64,000 bases of DNA, taken from assembly GCA_963797635.1 (NCBI GenBank), contig CAWCPZ010000010.1, positions 372,001 to 436,000 on the forward strand, given 5' to 3'. Of the stretch, positions 19,044-27,851 are shown piece by piece. The notes beneath the pieces are model-generated. The model ran no database searches. It saw nothing but the letters and a program-made list of their open reading frames with translations, and was not told the origin of the DNA. The DNA is from JAOUEA01 sp963797635. Lineage in GTDB: Bacteria; Actinomycetota; UBA4738; HRBIN12. The translations under genes and the position numbers were made by a program. The stretch's first letter is position 1, and the number at the start of each line of letters is the position of its first letter.

Positions 19044-19706
19044 GTGACCGACCGCTGGGCCACCTTCGACTGCTACGGCACCCTCATCGACTGGTTCGGT
19101 GGTGTGCGTTCGCAGCTCGTGCGCCTGTGGCCCGACGCCGACGCCGACGCGCTCCTGGCCACCTACCTGCGTGCCGAGGCCCGGCTCCAGGAGGGCCGGG
19201 GCACGCCCTACCGGGAGGTGATGGCCGAGGCGCTCGAGGCCGTCGGCCAGGAGCAGGGCGCGACGGTGCCCGTGGACGAACGGGACGCCCTGGCGGCCTC
19301 GCTCCCGTCCTGGGGCGTGTTCCCCGAGGTGCCCGGCGCGCTGCGGGAGCTGCGAGCGCGCGGGTGGAAGCTCGCGATCCTGTCCAACACCGACCCCGAC
19401 CTGCTCGATGCCTCGATCCACGCGATCGACGTGCCGGTCGACGAACGGATCGTGGCGTCCGAGATCGGTTCCTACAAGCCGGCGTTCGGGCACTGGGAGA
19501 CGTTCTTCCGGCGGACGGGAGCCGACCGCACGCGCCACGTCCACGTGGCGGCCTCGCTCTTCCATGACATCGAGCCGTGCGCCAAGCTCGGCCTGCCCGC
19601 CGTGTGGATCAACCGTCGTGCTGAGACCAGCATGGTGCCCCGCTCGGCCGAGCTCCCCGACCTCACGGACCTGCCCGACACGCTCGAGCGCCTGTCACCG
19701 GCGTAG
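19044..19706 (+). CDS. HAD-superfamily hydrolase (haloacid dehalogenase type II-like)
   Basis: 220 residues. Motif I is FDCYGTLIDW (nucleophile Asp), motif II ILSNTD, motif III Lys in SYKPAFGHWETFF, motif IV HVAASLFHDIEPC. This pattern matches the haloacid dehalogenase/epoxide-type subfamily; dehalogenase or phosphatase activity cannot be told apart here. GTG 19044 has TAGACT (19031-19036) seven bases upstream, consistent with a leaderless message. Confidence 0.85.
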   Translation: MTDRWATFDCYGTLIDWFGGVRSQLVRLWPDADADALLATYLRAEARLQEGRGTPYREVMAEALEAVGQEQGATVPVDERDALAASLPSWGVFPEVPGALRELRARGWKLAILSNTDPDLLDASIHAIDVPVDERIVASEIGSYKPAFGHWETFFRRTGADRTRHVHVAASLFHDIEPCAKLGLPAVWINRRAETSMVPRSAELPDLTDLPDTLERLSPA

Positions 19707-19715
19707 ACTCGCCGC

Positions 19716-20287
19716 ATGCAGGGTGCCGCCGACCCTCTCGCGCCGGGTGAGGACCTCTACGCGGTGCTCGACCTGCGTCGGGACGCCTCCGAGGACGACG
19801 TGCGCCACGCCTACCGTCGCCTCGCGCGCACCTCGCACCCCGACCTCGGGGGAGGTGCGGGAGCGGCCGACCGGTTCCGCCGGATCACCGCCGCCTACGA
19901 GGTGCTCGGCAACACCGAACGCCGAGCCTCCTACGACCGGGATCGGCGACTGCGGGAGCGTGGGCGTGGTCCTGCGGCCGCCCAGCACGCGCCGGGCCCG
20001 ACCGGCGGGACCGTGCGATCGACGCCGATGCCCCGCACGGCAGAACGGACACAGGCACGCGCCACCGGAAGGCCACGCCGCTGTGGTCCGTCGACGATTG
20101 GAGCGCGATCCGGATCCTGGGCAAGCTCGCGGTGGCCGCGGCGCTGGTGGTGACCCTCGCGATCGGCGCGCTGGTCATGGTCGCCGTGATCCGGGAACCC
20201 GATCCGTTGCCCGCCCCCACGATCTTCTGCCGGACCCCCGATGGGTGGCTCGACTGCCGTCGCGCCACCCAGCCGGGCATGCCGTGA
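19716..20287 (+). CDS. J-domain (DnaJ-like) membrane protein, one frame break
   Basis: ATG 19716 has TAGACT six bases upstream. The N-terminal J domain (DLYAVLDLRRDASEDDVRHA, then YRRLARTSHPDLGGG) carries the HPD tripeptide that stimulates Hsp70 ATPase. A Gly/Arg-rich linker follows, and after a frame change between about 19980 and 20085 comes a TM helix (LAVAAALVVTLAIGALVMVA) and a short tail with CRTPDGWLDCRRA. The rejoined protein would be about 190 residues: a membrane-tethered co-chaperone, C-tail outside with two cysteines. The shift may be an indel error. Confidence 0.7.
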
Positions 20288-20343
20288 CCGCCGGGTTCGG
20301 ATCCGGTTCCCGGCTCGGCAGGTCCACCGGGTAGCATCCGACC

Positions 20344-20916
20344 ATGAGCGGGTTCGACCACGAGAAGATCGAGCAGGGCGTCCGCCTGATCCTGGAGGGC
20401 GTGGGCGAGGACACGGATCGCGGCGGTCTGCGGGGAACCCCGGCCCGCGTGGCTCGGATGTACGAGGAGACGCTCGCCGGGATCGGCAACGACCCCACCG
20501 GGATCGTCACCGTCGTGGAGGGTGCCGACTTCGACGAGATGATCATGGTGCGCGACATCTCGCTCACCTCGTTGTGCGAACACCACATGCTGCCGTTCAA
20601 CGGCCGCGCCCACGTGGCCTACGTGCCCAACAAGACCGGGCAGATCACGGGGCTGTCGAAGATCGCGCGCGTGGTGGACGTCCTGGCGAAGCGGCTCCAG
20701 GTGCAGGAGCGGCTCACCACCGAGATCGCCGACACGATCGAGGCGGCGCTCGATCCCCGCGGCGTGTTCGTGGTGATCGAGGCCGAGCACCTGTGCATGA
20801 CGATGCGCGGCATCAAGAAGCCCGGCGCCGTCACCGTCACCTCGGCCGTCCGAGGGCTGTTCCGCACCGACGCACGCACGCGTCAGGAAGCGATGAACCA
20901 CATCGGCATGCGCTAG
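20344..20916 (+). CDS. folE: GTP cyclohydrolase I
   Basis: 190 residues with the zinc ligands and active site of the FolE family: TSLCEHHMLPFNGRAHVAY (Cys and His) and the second Cys in EAEHLCMTMRGIKKPG. Other landmarks are RGTPARVARMYEE and GLSKIARVVD. It converts GTP to dihydroneopterin triphosphate, the first step of folate synthesis. TAGCAT at 20332-20337 ends six bases before the ATG, so a leaderless message is likely. folP follows beyond a minus-strand gene. Confidence 0.95.
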   Translation: MSGFDHEKIEQGVRLILEGVGEDTDRGGLRGTPARVARMYEETLAGIGNDPTGIVTVVEGADFDEMIMVRDISLTSLCEHHMLPFNGRAHVAYVPNKTGQITGLSKIARVVDVLAKRLQVQERLTTEIADTIEAALDPRGVFVVIEAEHLCMTMRGIKKPGAVTVTSAVRGLFRTDARTRQEAMNHIGMR

Positions 20917-20925
20917 GACGGCCGG

Positions 20926-21622
20926 TCAGGCCCCGTCGGGCGGATCCGGCGGCGCCAGGATCTGTTCGGTGTGCATGCCCGCCCGATGGTCCACCCACAT
21001 CCCCGCCGGGATCGCCAGGAGCCACGTCAGCAGGGCGACGGTCGGGTTCCAGAACGCGATCGGGATCGACAGCAGGAACAGCACCACCGGCGTCGTCGAC
21101 TGGATCATCCCGTAGCGATAGCCCGTCGGTCCGAGCTCGATACGCAGCAGATCGTGCCGGTACGCGAGCCGCAGCAGGACCGATTCCATGCCGCTGATGG
21201 CCGCCAGGCACAACGCGAACAGCACCACCGAGATCGGGTTGGCTTCGTACTTGCCGACCAACTCGGTTGGGTAGGGCAGGAACGCCACGAAGGCCAGGTA
21301 CACCAGGTTCAAGGTGATGAACGACCGGTCCACGGCCTTCATCGAGGAGAACAGCTCGTGGTGGGCGAGCCAGTAGCGACCGATCAACAGGAAGGCCAGG
21401 AAGAAGCTGAAGAACTGCGGCAGTCTGTTCCCGCAGCGCGTCCAGCATCACCGCCGGCTCCTCCCACGGCGACGGGAGTTTCGGCGCGTCGATCGAGACG
21501 ATCAGCAGGGTCATCGCGATCGCGAAGACCGCGTCGGTGAAGAACGCCACCCGGTCGAACTCGAGCCCCTGGCCCCGCACGTAGCGCCACCGTGACCTCG
21601 GGGTGCGTTCGTGACGGGCCAT
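20926..21622 (-). CDS. TMEM175-family ion channel protein, one frame break
   Basis: The start MARHERTPRSRWRY at 21622 leads to the family signature FTDAVFAIAMTLLIVSID (prokaryotic TMEM175 pattern FSDxxFAIAxTLL). After a frame change near 21415 come further helices (IGRYWLAHHELFSSMKAVDR, LNLVYLAFVAFLPYPTEL, then VVLFLLSIPIAFWNPTVALL) and a short tail. The rejoined length of about 230 residues with six helices fits the family, which forms potassium-selective leak channels. Inserted on the opposite strand between folE and folP. CACAAT ends six bases before the start. Confidence 0.75.
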
Positions 21623-21674
21623 CGACGGATTGTGCCACGGTCCGCCCGCGCACCGCGCGACTACGATGGTTCGT

Positions 21675-22526
21675 GTGAGCACCGTCTGGCGCTGCCGTGA
21701 TCACGACTTCCCCTTGGGGGAACGAACCCTGGTCATGGGGATCGTGAACGCCACGCCGGACTCGTTCAGCGACGGCGGGCTGTTCGACGTCGCGGCCGAC
21801 GCGGTGAAGCACGCCGCGCAGCTCGCGGCGGACGGGGCCGACATCCTCGACGTGGGCGGCGAATCGACCCGTCCGGGCGCCGACACGGTCTCGGTCGAGG
21901 AGGAGATCGCTCGCGTGGTGCCGGTGATCGAGGGCATCCGCGCCGAAGCGCCCGACACACCGGTGAGCGTCGATACCCGTCGCGGGGCCGTGGCCCGAGC
22001 CGCGCTCGATGCCGGCGCCTCGATCGTGAACGACATCACCGCGGGCGCCGACCCGGAGATGTTCCGGCTGGTGCGTGACACCGGCGCGGGGCTCGTCCTG
22101 ATGCACATGAAGGGCGAACCCAAGACGATGCAGGAGCACCCCACGTACGTGGACGTCGTCGCCGAGGTGCGGGACTTCCTCGCTTCGCGCATCGGTTCGG
22201 CGGTGGCTGCCGGCGTGCCCCGCGACCGCCTCTGCGTCGACCCGGGGATCGGCTTCGGCAAGAACCTCGACCACAACCTGGCGTTGCTGCACGACATCGA
22301 GACCTTCCGCGACCTCCGCGTGCCGGTGTTGGTGGGTGCCTCCCGCAAGCGATTCATCGGGCAGTTGACCGGCGTCGACGATCCCGCCGAGCGGGTGGAG
22401 GGCACCGCCGGCGCGGTGGCCTGGTGCGCGGCGCACGGGGTCGACATCGTCCGGGTGCACGATGTGCGGCAGATCGCGCGGGTGGTCGCGGTGGTCGACG
22501 CCATCGCGCGGGACGGCACGCCGTGA
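21675..22526 (+). CDS. folP: Dihydropteroate synthase
   Basis: 283 residues: MGIVNATPDSFSDGG (pterin loop), DILDVGGESTRPGAD, PVSVDTRRGAVARAAL, NDITAG, and VGASRKRFIGQLTG (sulfonamide-site region). It joins para-aminobenzoate to the pterin pyrophosphate. GTG 21675 is chosen over the ATG at 21666 because TACGAT (21662-21667) would be the -10 box with seven bases to this GTG and overlaps that ATG. The stop overlaps the next gene by four bases. Confidence 0.95.
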   Translation: MSTVWRCRDHDFPLGERTLVMGIVNATPDSFSDGGLFDVAADAVKHAAQLAADGADILDVGGESTRPGADTVSVEEEIARVVPVIEGIRAEAPDTPVSVDTRRGAVARAALDAGASIVNDITAGADPEMFRLVRDTGAGLVLMHMKGEPKTMQEHPTYVDVVAEVRDFLASRIGSAVAAGVPRDRLCVDPGIGFGKNLDHNLALLHDIETFRDLRVPVLVGASRKRFIGQLTGVDDPAERVEGTAGAVAWCAAHGVDIVRVHDVRQIARVVAVVDAIARDGTP

Positions 22527-23479
22527 CGGTGCAGCAGCACCGGTTCATGACGTCCGGCGGCGAGATGGTCTACCTCGACGAAGGCGACGGTCCCGCGGTG
22601 GTGCTGCTGCACGGCTTCCCGTCCTCGTCCTTCCTGTGGCGTGAGTTCATCCCGTTGCTCGCCGGGAGGTTCCGGGTGATCGTGCCGGACCTGCTGGGAG
22701 CCGGCGATTCCGCGCAGCCCGAAGACGCCGCGCTGCACATCCGTGCCCAGGCGGCCTATGTGCGCGAACTCCTCGCGCATCTGGACGTCGAGCGGTTCGC
22801 CGTGGTGGGCCACGGCGTCGGCGGCGGGATCGCGCAGTTGCTGGCGCTCGACGGCGCCGGCGTCGATGCCATGGTCCTGCTGGACTCCATCGCCTTCGAT
22901 CGATGGCCCTCCGAAGCCGCGCAGGAGGCACAGGCACGGGCCGACGATGCCGGTGGCCTGCTGATGCCCGAGCTGGTGGAGGCGGCGATCCGCACGGTGT
23001 ACGACCTGGGTCTGCGGCACCGTGAGCGGTTCACCGACGCCGTCCTGGAGGAGTACGTGCGGCCCTACCGGGGTCCCGAGGGCGCGGCGGGGTTCGCGCG
23101 TGGGCTGGCGGCCATGGACGGGGTGGGCCTCACCGGGCGTGAGGCCGAGATGGAACGGATCGCCTTCCCGGTGCTGATCCTGTGGGGCGAAGACGACGTG
23201 TTCTTCCCGGCCACGCTGGGTGAGCGGCTCAACGAAGCCATGCCGTCCTCCACCCTCGGGTTGCTCCCCGGGTGCGGCCATTTCCTGCCCGAGGAGGTCC
23301 CCGAGACGATCGGGCCCATGCTGGCCGAGTACCTTCGGGCCCGCTACCTCATGGAACCGCACGGCCACGACCAGAAGGAAGGCGTCGTCATGCTGCAGCT
23401 CGAACGACGCCCACCCTGGGTCGACCTGGCCGCCGATGAAGCAGACGATTGGTACGTCGAGGACGACGAGGAGGACTGA
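22523..23479 (+). CDS. Alpha/beta hydrolase-fold protein with Gly at nucleophile position
   Basis: 318 residues from GTG 22523, coupled to folP by GTGA. The fold is of the haloalkane-dehalogenase/epoxide-hydrolase type: oxyanion region LLHGFPSSSFLW, core DLLGAGDSA, elbow VVGHGVGGGIAQLLAL, acid in ILWGEDDVFFP and His in LLPGCGHFLPEE. The elbow normally reads GHS or GHD; here residue 98 is Gly (GGC), one base from Asp (GAC). Acid and His are present. A short acidic tail follows (DLAADEADDWYVEDDEED). It may be inactive as a hydrolase or act differently. It sits inside the folate operon between folP and folB, so a role near pterin metabolism is conceivable but not shown. Confidence 0.8.
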   Translation: MTVQQHRFMTSGGEMVYLDEGDGPAVVLLHGFPSSSFLWREFIPLLAGRFRVIVPDLLGAGDSAQPEDAALHIRAQAAYVRELLAHLDVERFAVVGHGVGGGIAQLLALDGAGVDAMVLLDSIAFDRWPSEAAQEAQARADDAGGLLMPELVEAAIRTVYDLGLRHRERFTDAVLEEYVRPYRGPEGAAGFARGLAAMDGVGLTGREAEMERIAFPVLILWGEDDVFFPATLGERLNEAMPSSTLGLLPGCGHFLPEEVPETIGPMLAEYLRARYLMEPHGHDQKEGVVMLQLERRPPWVDLAADEADDWYVEDDEED

Positions 23480-23482
23480 CCG

Positions 23483-23833
23483 GTGCCCACCGCCCGCCTG
23501 TTCCTGTCCGGCATCCGTGCCAGCGGCCATCACGGTGCCCGGCCGGGAGAGAAGGATGAGCCCCAGGAACTGGTGGTCGACCTGGACCTGGATGTGGACG
23601 TGGCGACGGACACGATCGAGGCCACGGCGGACTATCGGGCCATCACCGAGGCCGTCCGTGCCGTCGTCCAGGAACGATCGTTCGACCTGATCGAGGTGAT
23701 GGCGCACGACGTGGCCGCCGCGGTCCTGGCCATGGATCACATCACGCGCGTGACCGCCGTGGTGCACAAGCCCAACGCGGCGAAGCGGCTGGAGATCGAC
23801 GGGGTCGCCTCGGCGGTGACCTTGGAGGCGTGA
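23483..23833 (+). CDS. folB: Dihydroneopterin aldolase
   Basis: A 116-residue FolB: RLFLSGIRASGHHGARPGEK with the catalytic Glu, central TADYRAITEAV, FDLIEVMAHDVAAAVL, and the C-terminal Lys-Pro in VVHKPNAAK. It splits dihydroneopterin to hydroxymethyl-dihydropterin. GTG start three bases behind the hydrolase stop. The canonical N-terminal residue string G-xxx-(Y/H)HG is kept as GIRASGHHG. Confidence 0.93.
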   Translation: MPTARLFLSGIRASGHHGARPGEKDEPQELVVDLDLDVDVATDTIEATADYRAITEAVRAVVQERSFDLIEVMAHDVAAAVLAMDHITRVTAVVHKPNAAKRLEIDGVASAVTLEA

Positions 23834-23837
23834 GTCC

Positions 23838-24341
23838 ATGGGCGAGATCGCCTACCTCGGGCTCGGCTCGAACCTGGGCGATCGCCTCGCCACCTTGCAG
23901 CAGGCGGTCGGCCTCCTCGCCGCCGAACCCGGCCTCCGGGTCGATGCCTGCTCGCGCGTGTGGGAGACCGACCCGGTGGGCGGGCCCGACCAGCCGGACT
24001 TCCTCAACGTCGTGATCCGGGTCGACACCGACCTGGCTCCGCTCGACCTGCTCGCGGCGTGCAACCGGGTCGAATCGGCGCTGGGACGGGTGCGCGACGT
24101 TCGCTGGGGACCGCGCACGGTCGACATCGACGTGCTGCTGTTCGACGATCGCCGGATCGACGAGCCGACCCTCACCGTGCCGCATCCGCGCATGACCCAG
24201 CGTGCGTTCGTGCTCCTGCCGCTGCTGGACCTCGTTCCCGATCCGGTGCTGCCCGGTGGCGAACGCGTCGCCGAGATCCGGCTGGGCGCCGACGCGGCGA
24301 GCGGGGCCAGGCCGTTCGCCCCGCCCCTGGCGATCCCATGA
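23838..24341 (+). CDS. folK: HPPK, 6-hydroxymethyl-7,8-dihydropterin pyrophosphokinase
   Basis: 167 residues with AYLGLGSNLGDRLATLQQAV at the start, YETDP-like VWETDPVGGPDQPDFLN, the family signature RxxxRWGPRTVDIDVLL (VRDVRWGPRTVDIDVLLFD) and VPHPRMTQRAFVLLPL. It activates the pterin for folP using ATP. ATG 23838, four bases after folB; its stop overlaps the next gene by ATGA. Confidence 0.95.
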   Translation: MGEIAYLGLGSNLGDRLATLQQAVGLLAAEPGLRVDACSRVWETDPVGGPDQPDFLNVVIRVDTDLAPLDLLAACNRVESALGRVRDVRWGPRTVDIDVLLFDDRRIDEPTLTVPHPRMTQRAFVLLPLLDLVPDPVLPGGERVAEIRLGADAASGARPFAPPLAIP

Positions 24342-25660
24342 GCCCTGCTCGCGACCTGCCCAAGGAATGCCTGCGCTGCGACTGGTCCGGATCCACGAGC
24401 GGGTCCGCCTGTCCCAACTGTGGCGCCACCTTGTTCCGGCCGGCCCAGGCAGGCGTTCCTCGACGGTCGCCGTCCGTCTCGACCAGGATCGCACCGCCGC
24501 CCGACGACGTCGTCCCTTCCACGCCGATCCCTGGTGCGCCAGACGAACACGACGACCGTCGTCGGCGCGTGCTCGCGCTCGTCATCACCGGACTCGTCGT
24601 CGTGGCATCGGCCACCTGGTTCGTGCGAGGCCACGGCACGGACCCGGCGCCGGCATCGTCCGTGCCGCGATCCGGCACGATCGTGTACGCCGTCGACGAC
24701 GGACAGGGCTGGTCGCGCCTGTGGCAGTGGAGCCTGGAGTCCGGACGCGTCCGGCCCGGAGCGCGGGTGCGCGAACCCACCGCGCTGGTGAACGCCTCCG
24801 GTGCGGCGCCCGGGCTCCTGGGGATCACGTCGATGACGCCCGACGGTCGCTCCACGGGGTCCCTCCTGCGGTTCTTCGGCCCCAGCGATTCGCCCGTGCC
24901 ACTGGTGCAGGGCGACCTCGTCACGTGGGGCGGGCGGGGGATCGCGGTCGTCGCCGTGAAGCGCGGACCGATCTCGGCAGGGTGTCGCAGGATCACGATC
25001 GTCACCCGAACCGTCATCCCGCCATCGTCGGAGCGGCAGTTCTCCGAACGCGTCTGCGGCGACATCCTGTCGGTCGGCCGCGACGCCACCGCGACGTACT
25101 TCACGATGTGGGACGGCGAGGACGCCGACATCCTCCTGGCGAGCTACGGCCGAACCCGCAAGATCCTCCCGGGCCATGCCCTGCTCTCGCTCTCCCCGGC
25201 CACCGACATGCTGGTCGTGCCCTCGCGGGACCTGGCCGCGCTCCGGCTCGCCCCCCTCGCCGTGCGCGCCAACGACGGACCGCCCGTGTCGTCGGTGTTC
25301 GGCACCTCTCTGTACTTCCGGGGCCTCTCCCGTCCGCGGACCTATGGCGGCCCGAACGGACACCTCTGGATCGACCGGGTGTTGTCCTGGGCGAACGATT
25401 CGACCTCGGCGCTGGTGGTCGGGAGCTACCAGGACCGGACCGGGTTGTTCGAGATCGAGGCCGGCCCCAGCCGCGCGCTGCCGGTCCCGCGGTACCTGGG
25501 ACCGATCCACGGGGTGATGTGGGCGTCGTACGCGGACGACGGGAGTGCCTTCGTGGCGTCCGAGGGCGCGATCTCGCTCGTGAGCGCCACCGGGATGGTG
25601 GCGCTCCCGCTTCCCCCGAGCGCCCCCCGGCCCGACGGCCCGATCGTGTGGCTGCCCTGA
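24338..25660 (+). CDS. Zinc-ribbon, single-TM, beta-propeller-like protein
   Basis: 440 residues from ATG 24338, overlapping the folK stop by four bases. A cytoplasmic zinc ribbon opens the protein (CLRCDWSG...CPNCGATLF: two CxxC pairs about 16 apart), then a basic linker, one TM helix (VLALVITGLVVVASATWFV) and a large domain outside with repeated beta-type segments such as GTIVYAVDDGQGWSRLWQW and GVMWASYADDGSAFVASEGA, similar in feel to TolB/WD-like propellers. No exact family is recognised. Coupling to folK suggests co-expression, while the domains suggest a membrane sensor. It is the second unexpected gene of the folate operon. Confidence 0.7.
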   Translation: MSPARDLPKECLRCDWSGSTSGSACPNCGATLFRPAQAGVPRRSPSVSTRIAPPPDDVVPSTPIPGAPDEHDDRRRRVLALVITGLVVVASATWFVRGHGTDPAPASSVPRSGTIVYAVDDGQGWSRLWQWSLESGRVRPGARVREPTALVNASGAAPGLLGITSMTPDGRSTGSLLRFFGPSDSPVPLVQGDLVTWGGRGIAVVAVKRGPISAGCRRITIVTRTVIPPSSERQFSERVCGDILSVGRDATATYFTMWDGEDADILLASYGRTRKILPGHALLSLSPATDMLVVPSRDLAALRLAPLAVRANDGPPVSSVFGTSLYFRGLSRPRTYGGPNGHLWIDRVLSWANDSTSALVVGSYQDRTGLFEIEAGPSRALPVPRYLGPIHGVMWASYADDGSAFVASEGAISLVSATGMVALPLPPSAPRPDGPIVWLP

Positions 25661-25678
25661 GTTGGGATACTCCGCCAC

Positions 25679-26542
25679 ATGAAGGTGGCGATGGTGGGCG
25701 GCGGACGCGCCGGCGTGGCGATCGCCGTGCTGCTGCAACGGGCCGGTCATCGGATCGTCGGGGTGTCCGGTCGTGGTCCGACCCGGGACCGGGTGGCGCG
25801 CTACCTCCCGGACGTGCCCGTCCTCGACGCGACCATCGTCGTCGCCGATGCCGAGCTGGTCATCGTCGCCGTTCCCGATGACGACATCGGACCCGTGGTG
25901 GGGACGATCGCGGCGGCGGGGGCGTTCCTGCCCGGGCAGTGGGTCGCGCACGTCTCCGGCGCGACACCGCTCGCCGTGCTCGATCCCGCCCGCGACGCCG
26001 GTGCCCGGCGCCTGGGCATCCACCCGCTCCAGACCTTCCCCGATCCGGCAGCCGGCATCGACCGCATCCCGGGCTGCCTCGTCGCGATCTCGGCCGACGA
26101 CGACGACGGGTGGTTCATGGCCGAGCGGATCGCCGAGGACATCATGGGCGAGCCGTTCCGCTTGCAGGAAGACCATCGGGCGCTGTATCACGCGGCCGCG
26201 GTCTTCGCGTCCAACTACCTGGTGACCGCGACGGCCGTGGCCGAACAGCTGCTCGCCGCCGCCGGGGTGAACGATCCCCCCGCCGCGCTCCGGCCCCTCC
26301 AGCGCGCCACGATCGACAACGTCGCGTCCCTCGGCGCGGGCGACGCCCTCACCGGCCCCGCCGTGCGCGGCGACGCCGGCACGATCGAGCGGAACCTCGA
26401 AGCCCTCGCGGAACGGACCCCGTGGGCGGTCGCCGCCTACGTCGAGATGGCCCGCCTGGCGCTCGACCTCTCGGTCCGAAGCGGGCGCCTCGCGGAAGAC
26501 CAGCGTGCGTCGGTCGAGGAGGTGCTGGCGCGGTGGACCTGA
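25679..26542 (+). CDS. Rossmann-fold DUF2520 protein (ProC-like)
   Basis: 287 residues. The N-terminus has a dinucleotide-binding loop (VAMVGGGRAGVAIAVLLQRAGH) and VIVAVPDDDIGPVV, followed by HVSGATPLAVLDPARDAGAR and LGIHPLQTFPDP, then a helical DUF2520 C-terminal domain with YHAAAVFASNYLV. The layout is like pyrroline-5-carboxylate reductase and ketopantoate reductase; position next to panC is conserved in many genomes and suggests a role in pantothenate supply as a ketopantoate-reductase-like enzyme, unproven. GATACT lies seven bases before the ATG. Confidence 0.85.
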   Translation: MKVAMVGGGRAGVAIAVLLQRAGHRIVGVSGRGPTRDRVARYLPDVPVLDATIVVADAELVIVAVPDDDIGPVVGTIAAAGAFLPGQWVAHVSGATPLAVLDPARDAGARRLGIHPLQTFPDPAAGIDRIPGCLVAISADDDDGWFMAERIAEDIMGEPFRLQEDHRALYHAAAVFASNYLVTATAVAEQLLAAAGVNDPPAALRPLQRATIDNVASLGAGDALTGPAVRGDAGTIERNLEALAERTPWAVAAYVEMARLALDLSVRSGRLAEDQRASVEEVLARWT

Positions 26543-27387
26543 TCCGCGAACCGGCGCAACTCCGGCACGCGACCGACGGCGGCCGCGAGGCGGGGCGGGC
26601 CGTGGGGTTCGTCCCCACGATGGGGGCGCTCCATGAAGGGCACGCATCGTTGATCCGCCGTGCCCGTGAGGAGCAGGACCTGGTGGTGGTCTCGATCTTC
26701 GTGAACCCGCGTCAGTTCGCTCCCGGCGAGGATCTGTCCAGGTATCCCCGGGACGAAGCGCGCGACCTCGAGGTGTGTGCGTCGCTGGACGTCGATCTCG
26801 TGTGGGCGCCGTCGGTCGACCAGATGTACCCGCCGGGCGCCGCGCTCGTCGAACCCGACCCCGGGCCGGTGGGCGACCGGTTCGAAGGCGCCTCACGGCC
26901 GGGCCATTTCCGGGGGGTGCTGACGGTCGTCCATCGGATGTTCGACGTCGTCGGTCCCAGCACGGCGTACTTCGGACAGAAGGACGCCCAGCAGCTGTTC
27001 CTGGTGCGCCGGATGGTGGCCGCCGAGTCGCTCCCCATCGAGATCGTCGCCTGTCCCGTCGTGCGCGAACCCGACGGGGTGGCGATGTCCTCGCGCAACG
27101 CGCTGCTCGCGCCCGAGGAACGCGAGCAGGCGGGTTGTCTGTTCCTGGGATTGTCCGAAGCCGCGGCGCTGGCGCGCGCCGGTGAACGCGACGCGCACGT
27201 GCTGATCGCCGCGCTCGCCCGGGAGGTTGGCGCCACGCCGCTCGCCCGGCTCGACTACGCCGCCGTGGTCGACGACGAGACGTTCACCGCTGTCGACGTG
27301 ATCGACCGCCCCGCTCGCGCGATCGTGGCGGCCGCGTTCCCGTCGGCACGGCTCATCGACAACCTCGCATTGCCGGCGGCGACGTGA
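26533..27387 (+). CDS. panC: Pantothenate synthetase
   Basis: 284 residues from GTG 26533, overlapping the upstream gene by ten bases. It has VGFVPTMGALHEGHASLIRR (HIGH-like HEGH), VVSIFVNPRQFAPGEDLSRYP, FRGVLTVVHRMFDVV, YFGQKDAQQLFLVRRM and MSSRNALL with the KMSKS-like end. It condenses pantoate and beta-alanine with ATP. The stop overlaps the next gene by GTGA. Confidence 0.95.
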   Translation: MDLIREPAQLRHATDGGREAGRAVGFVPTMGALHEGHASLIRRAREEQDLVVVSIFVNPRQFAPGEDLSRYPRDEARDLEVCASLDVDLVWAPSVDQMYPPGAALVEPDPGPVGDRFEGASRPGHFRGVLTVVHRMFDVVGPSTAYFGQKDAQQLFLVRRMVAAESLPIEIVACPVVREPDGVAMSSRNALLAPEEREQAGCLFLGLSEAAALARAGERDAHVLIAALAREVGATPLARLDYAAVVDDETFTAVDVIDRPARAIVAAAFPSARLIDNLALPAAT

Positions 27388-27833
27388 GCGATGCGTCCGG
27401 GACGCCCGTGCTCGATCGCATCACGATCATGCCGGTCGTGATGCAGGCGTTGCTCGACGACGACGCCCGCCCCTCCGGCGATCCCGAGGAGGTCGGCGTC
27501 GGGCGCATCGTGGCCCGAGGCGCCGGCATCCTGGCCGGCATGCCGGTCGCCAAGGAAGCCTTCGGTCGCATGGGGGTGCGATGCCGGGCGTCGGTGGCCG
27601 AAGGCGCGCCGATCGTGGACGGGGACCAGGTCGCCGAACTCGGCGGTCCGGTGGCGGCGATGCGCGGCGCCGCGCCCACCGCCCTGCGGTTCCTCACCTC
27701 GTTGTCCGAGGTGGCGTCGGGACGCCGCGAACCCGAGCCGGGAGACCCGTTCGGCGACTACGCCCTCGCCCTGCGGTTGTCGGGGCAGGACCCTGTGGGC
27801 CACGATGGACCGTCGTTCGCGTTGGAGATCTGA
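27384..27833 (+). CDS. Stand-alone NadC N-terminal-domain-like protein
   Basis: 149 residues from GTG 27384, coupled to panC. The middle part (GILAGMPVAKEAFGRMGVR, VAEGAPIVDGDQVAELGGPV, then PTALRFLTSLSEVASG) matches the N-terminal domain of nicotinate-nucleotide pyrophosphorylase (QAPRTase), which ends at RTALNFLQRLSGIAT in that family. The catalytic TIM-barrel that should follow is missing; only about 40 unrelated residues lie before the stop, and coaX begins 18 bases later. Alone it cannot hold the QAPRTase active site. In many actinobacteria nadC stands between panC and coaX, so this is a reduced nadC kept at its usual place. Confidence 0.7.
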   Translation: MSDASGTPVLDRITIMPVVMQALLDDDARPSGDPEEVGVGRIVARGAGILAGMPVAKEAFGRMGVRCRASVAEGAPIVDGDQVAELGGPVAAMRGAAPTALRFLTSLSEVASGRREPEPGDPFGDYALALRLSGQDPVGHDGPSFALEI

Positions 27834-27851
27834 AGGGAGGGGACCCGGGCC

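Noticed and set aside
23852..26896. 1014-codon minus-strand open frame across the folate/panC block
   Set aside because: Antisense shadow of folK, zinc-ribbon protein, DUF2520 and panC; composition is Arg/Gly/Pro-rich with no family motif.
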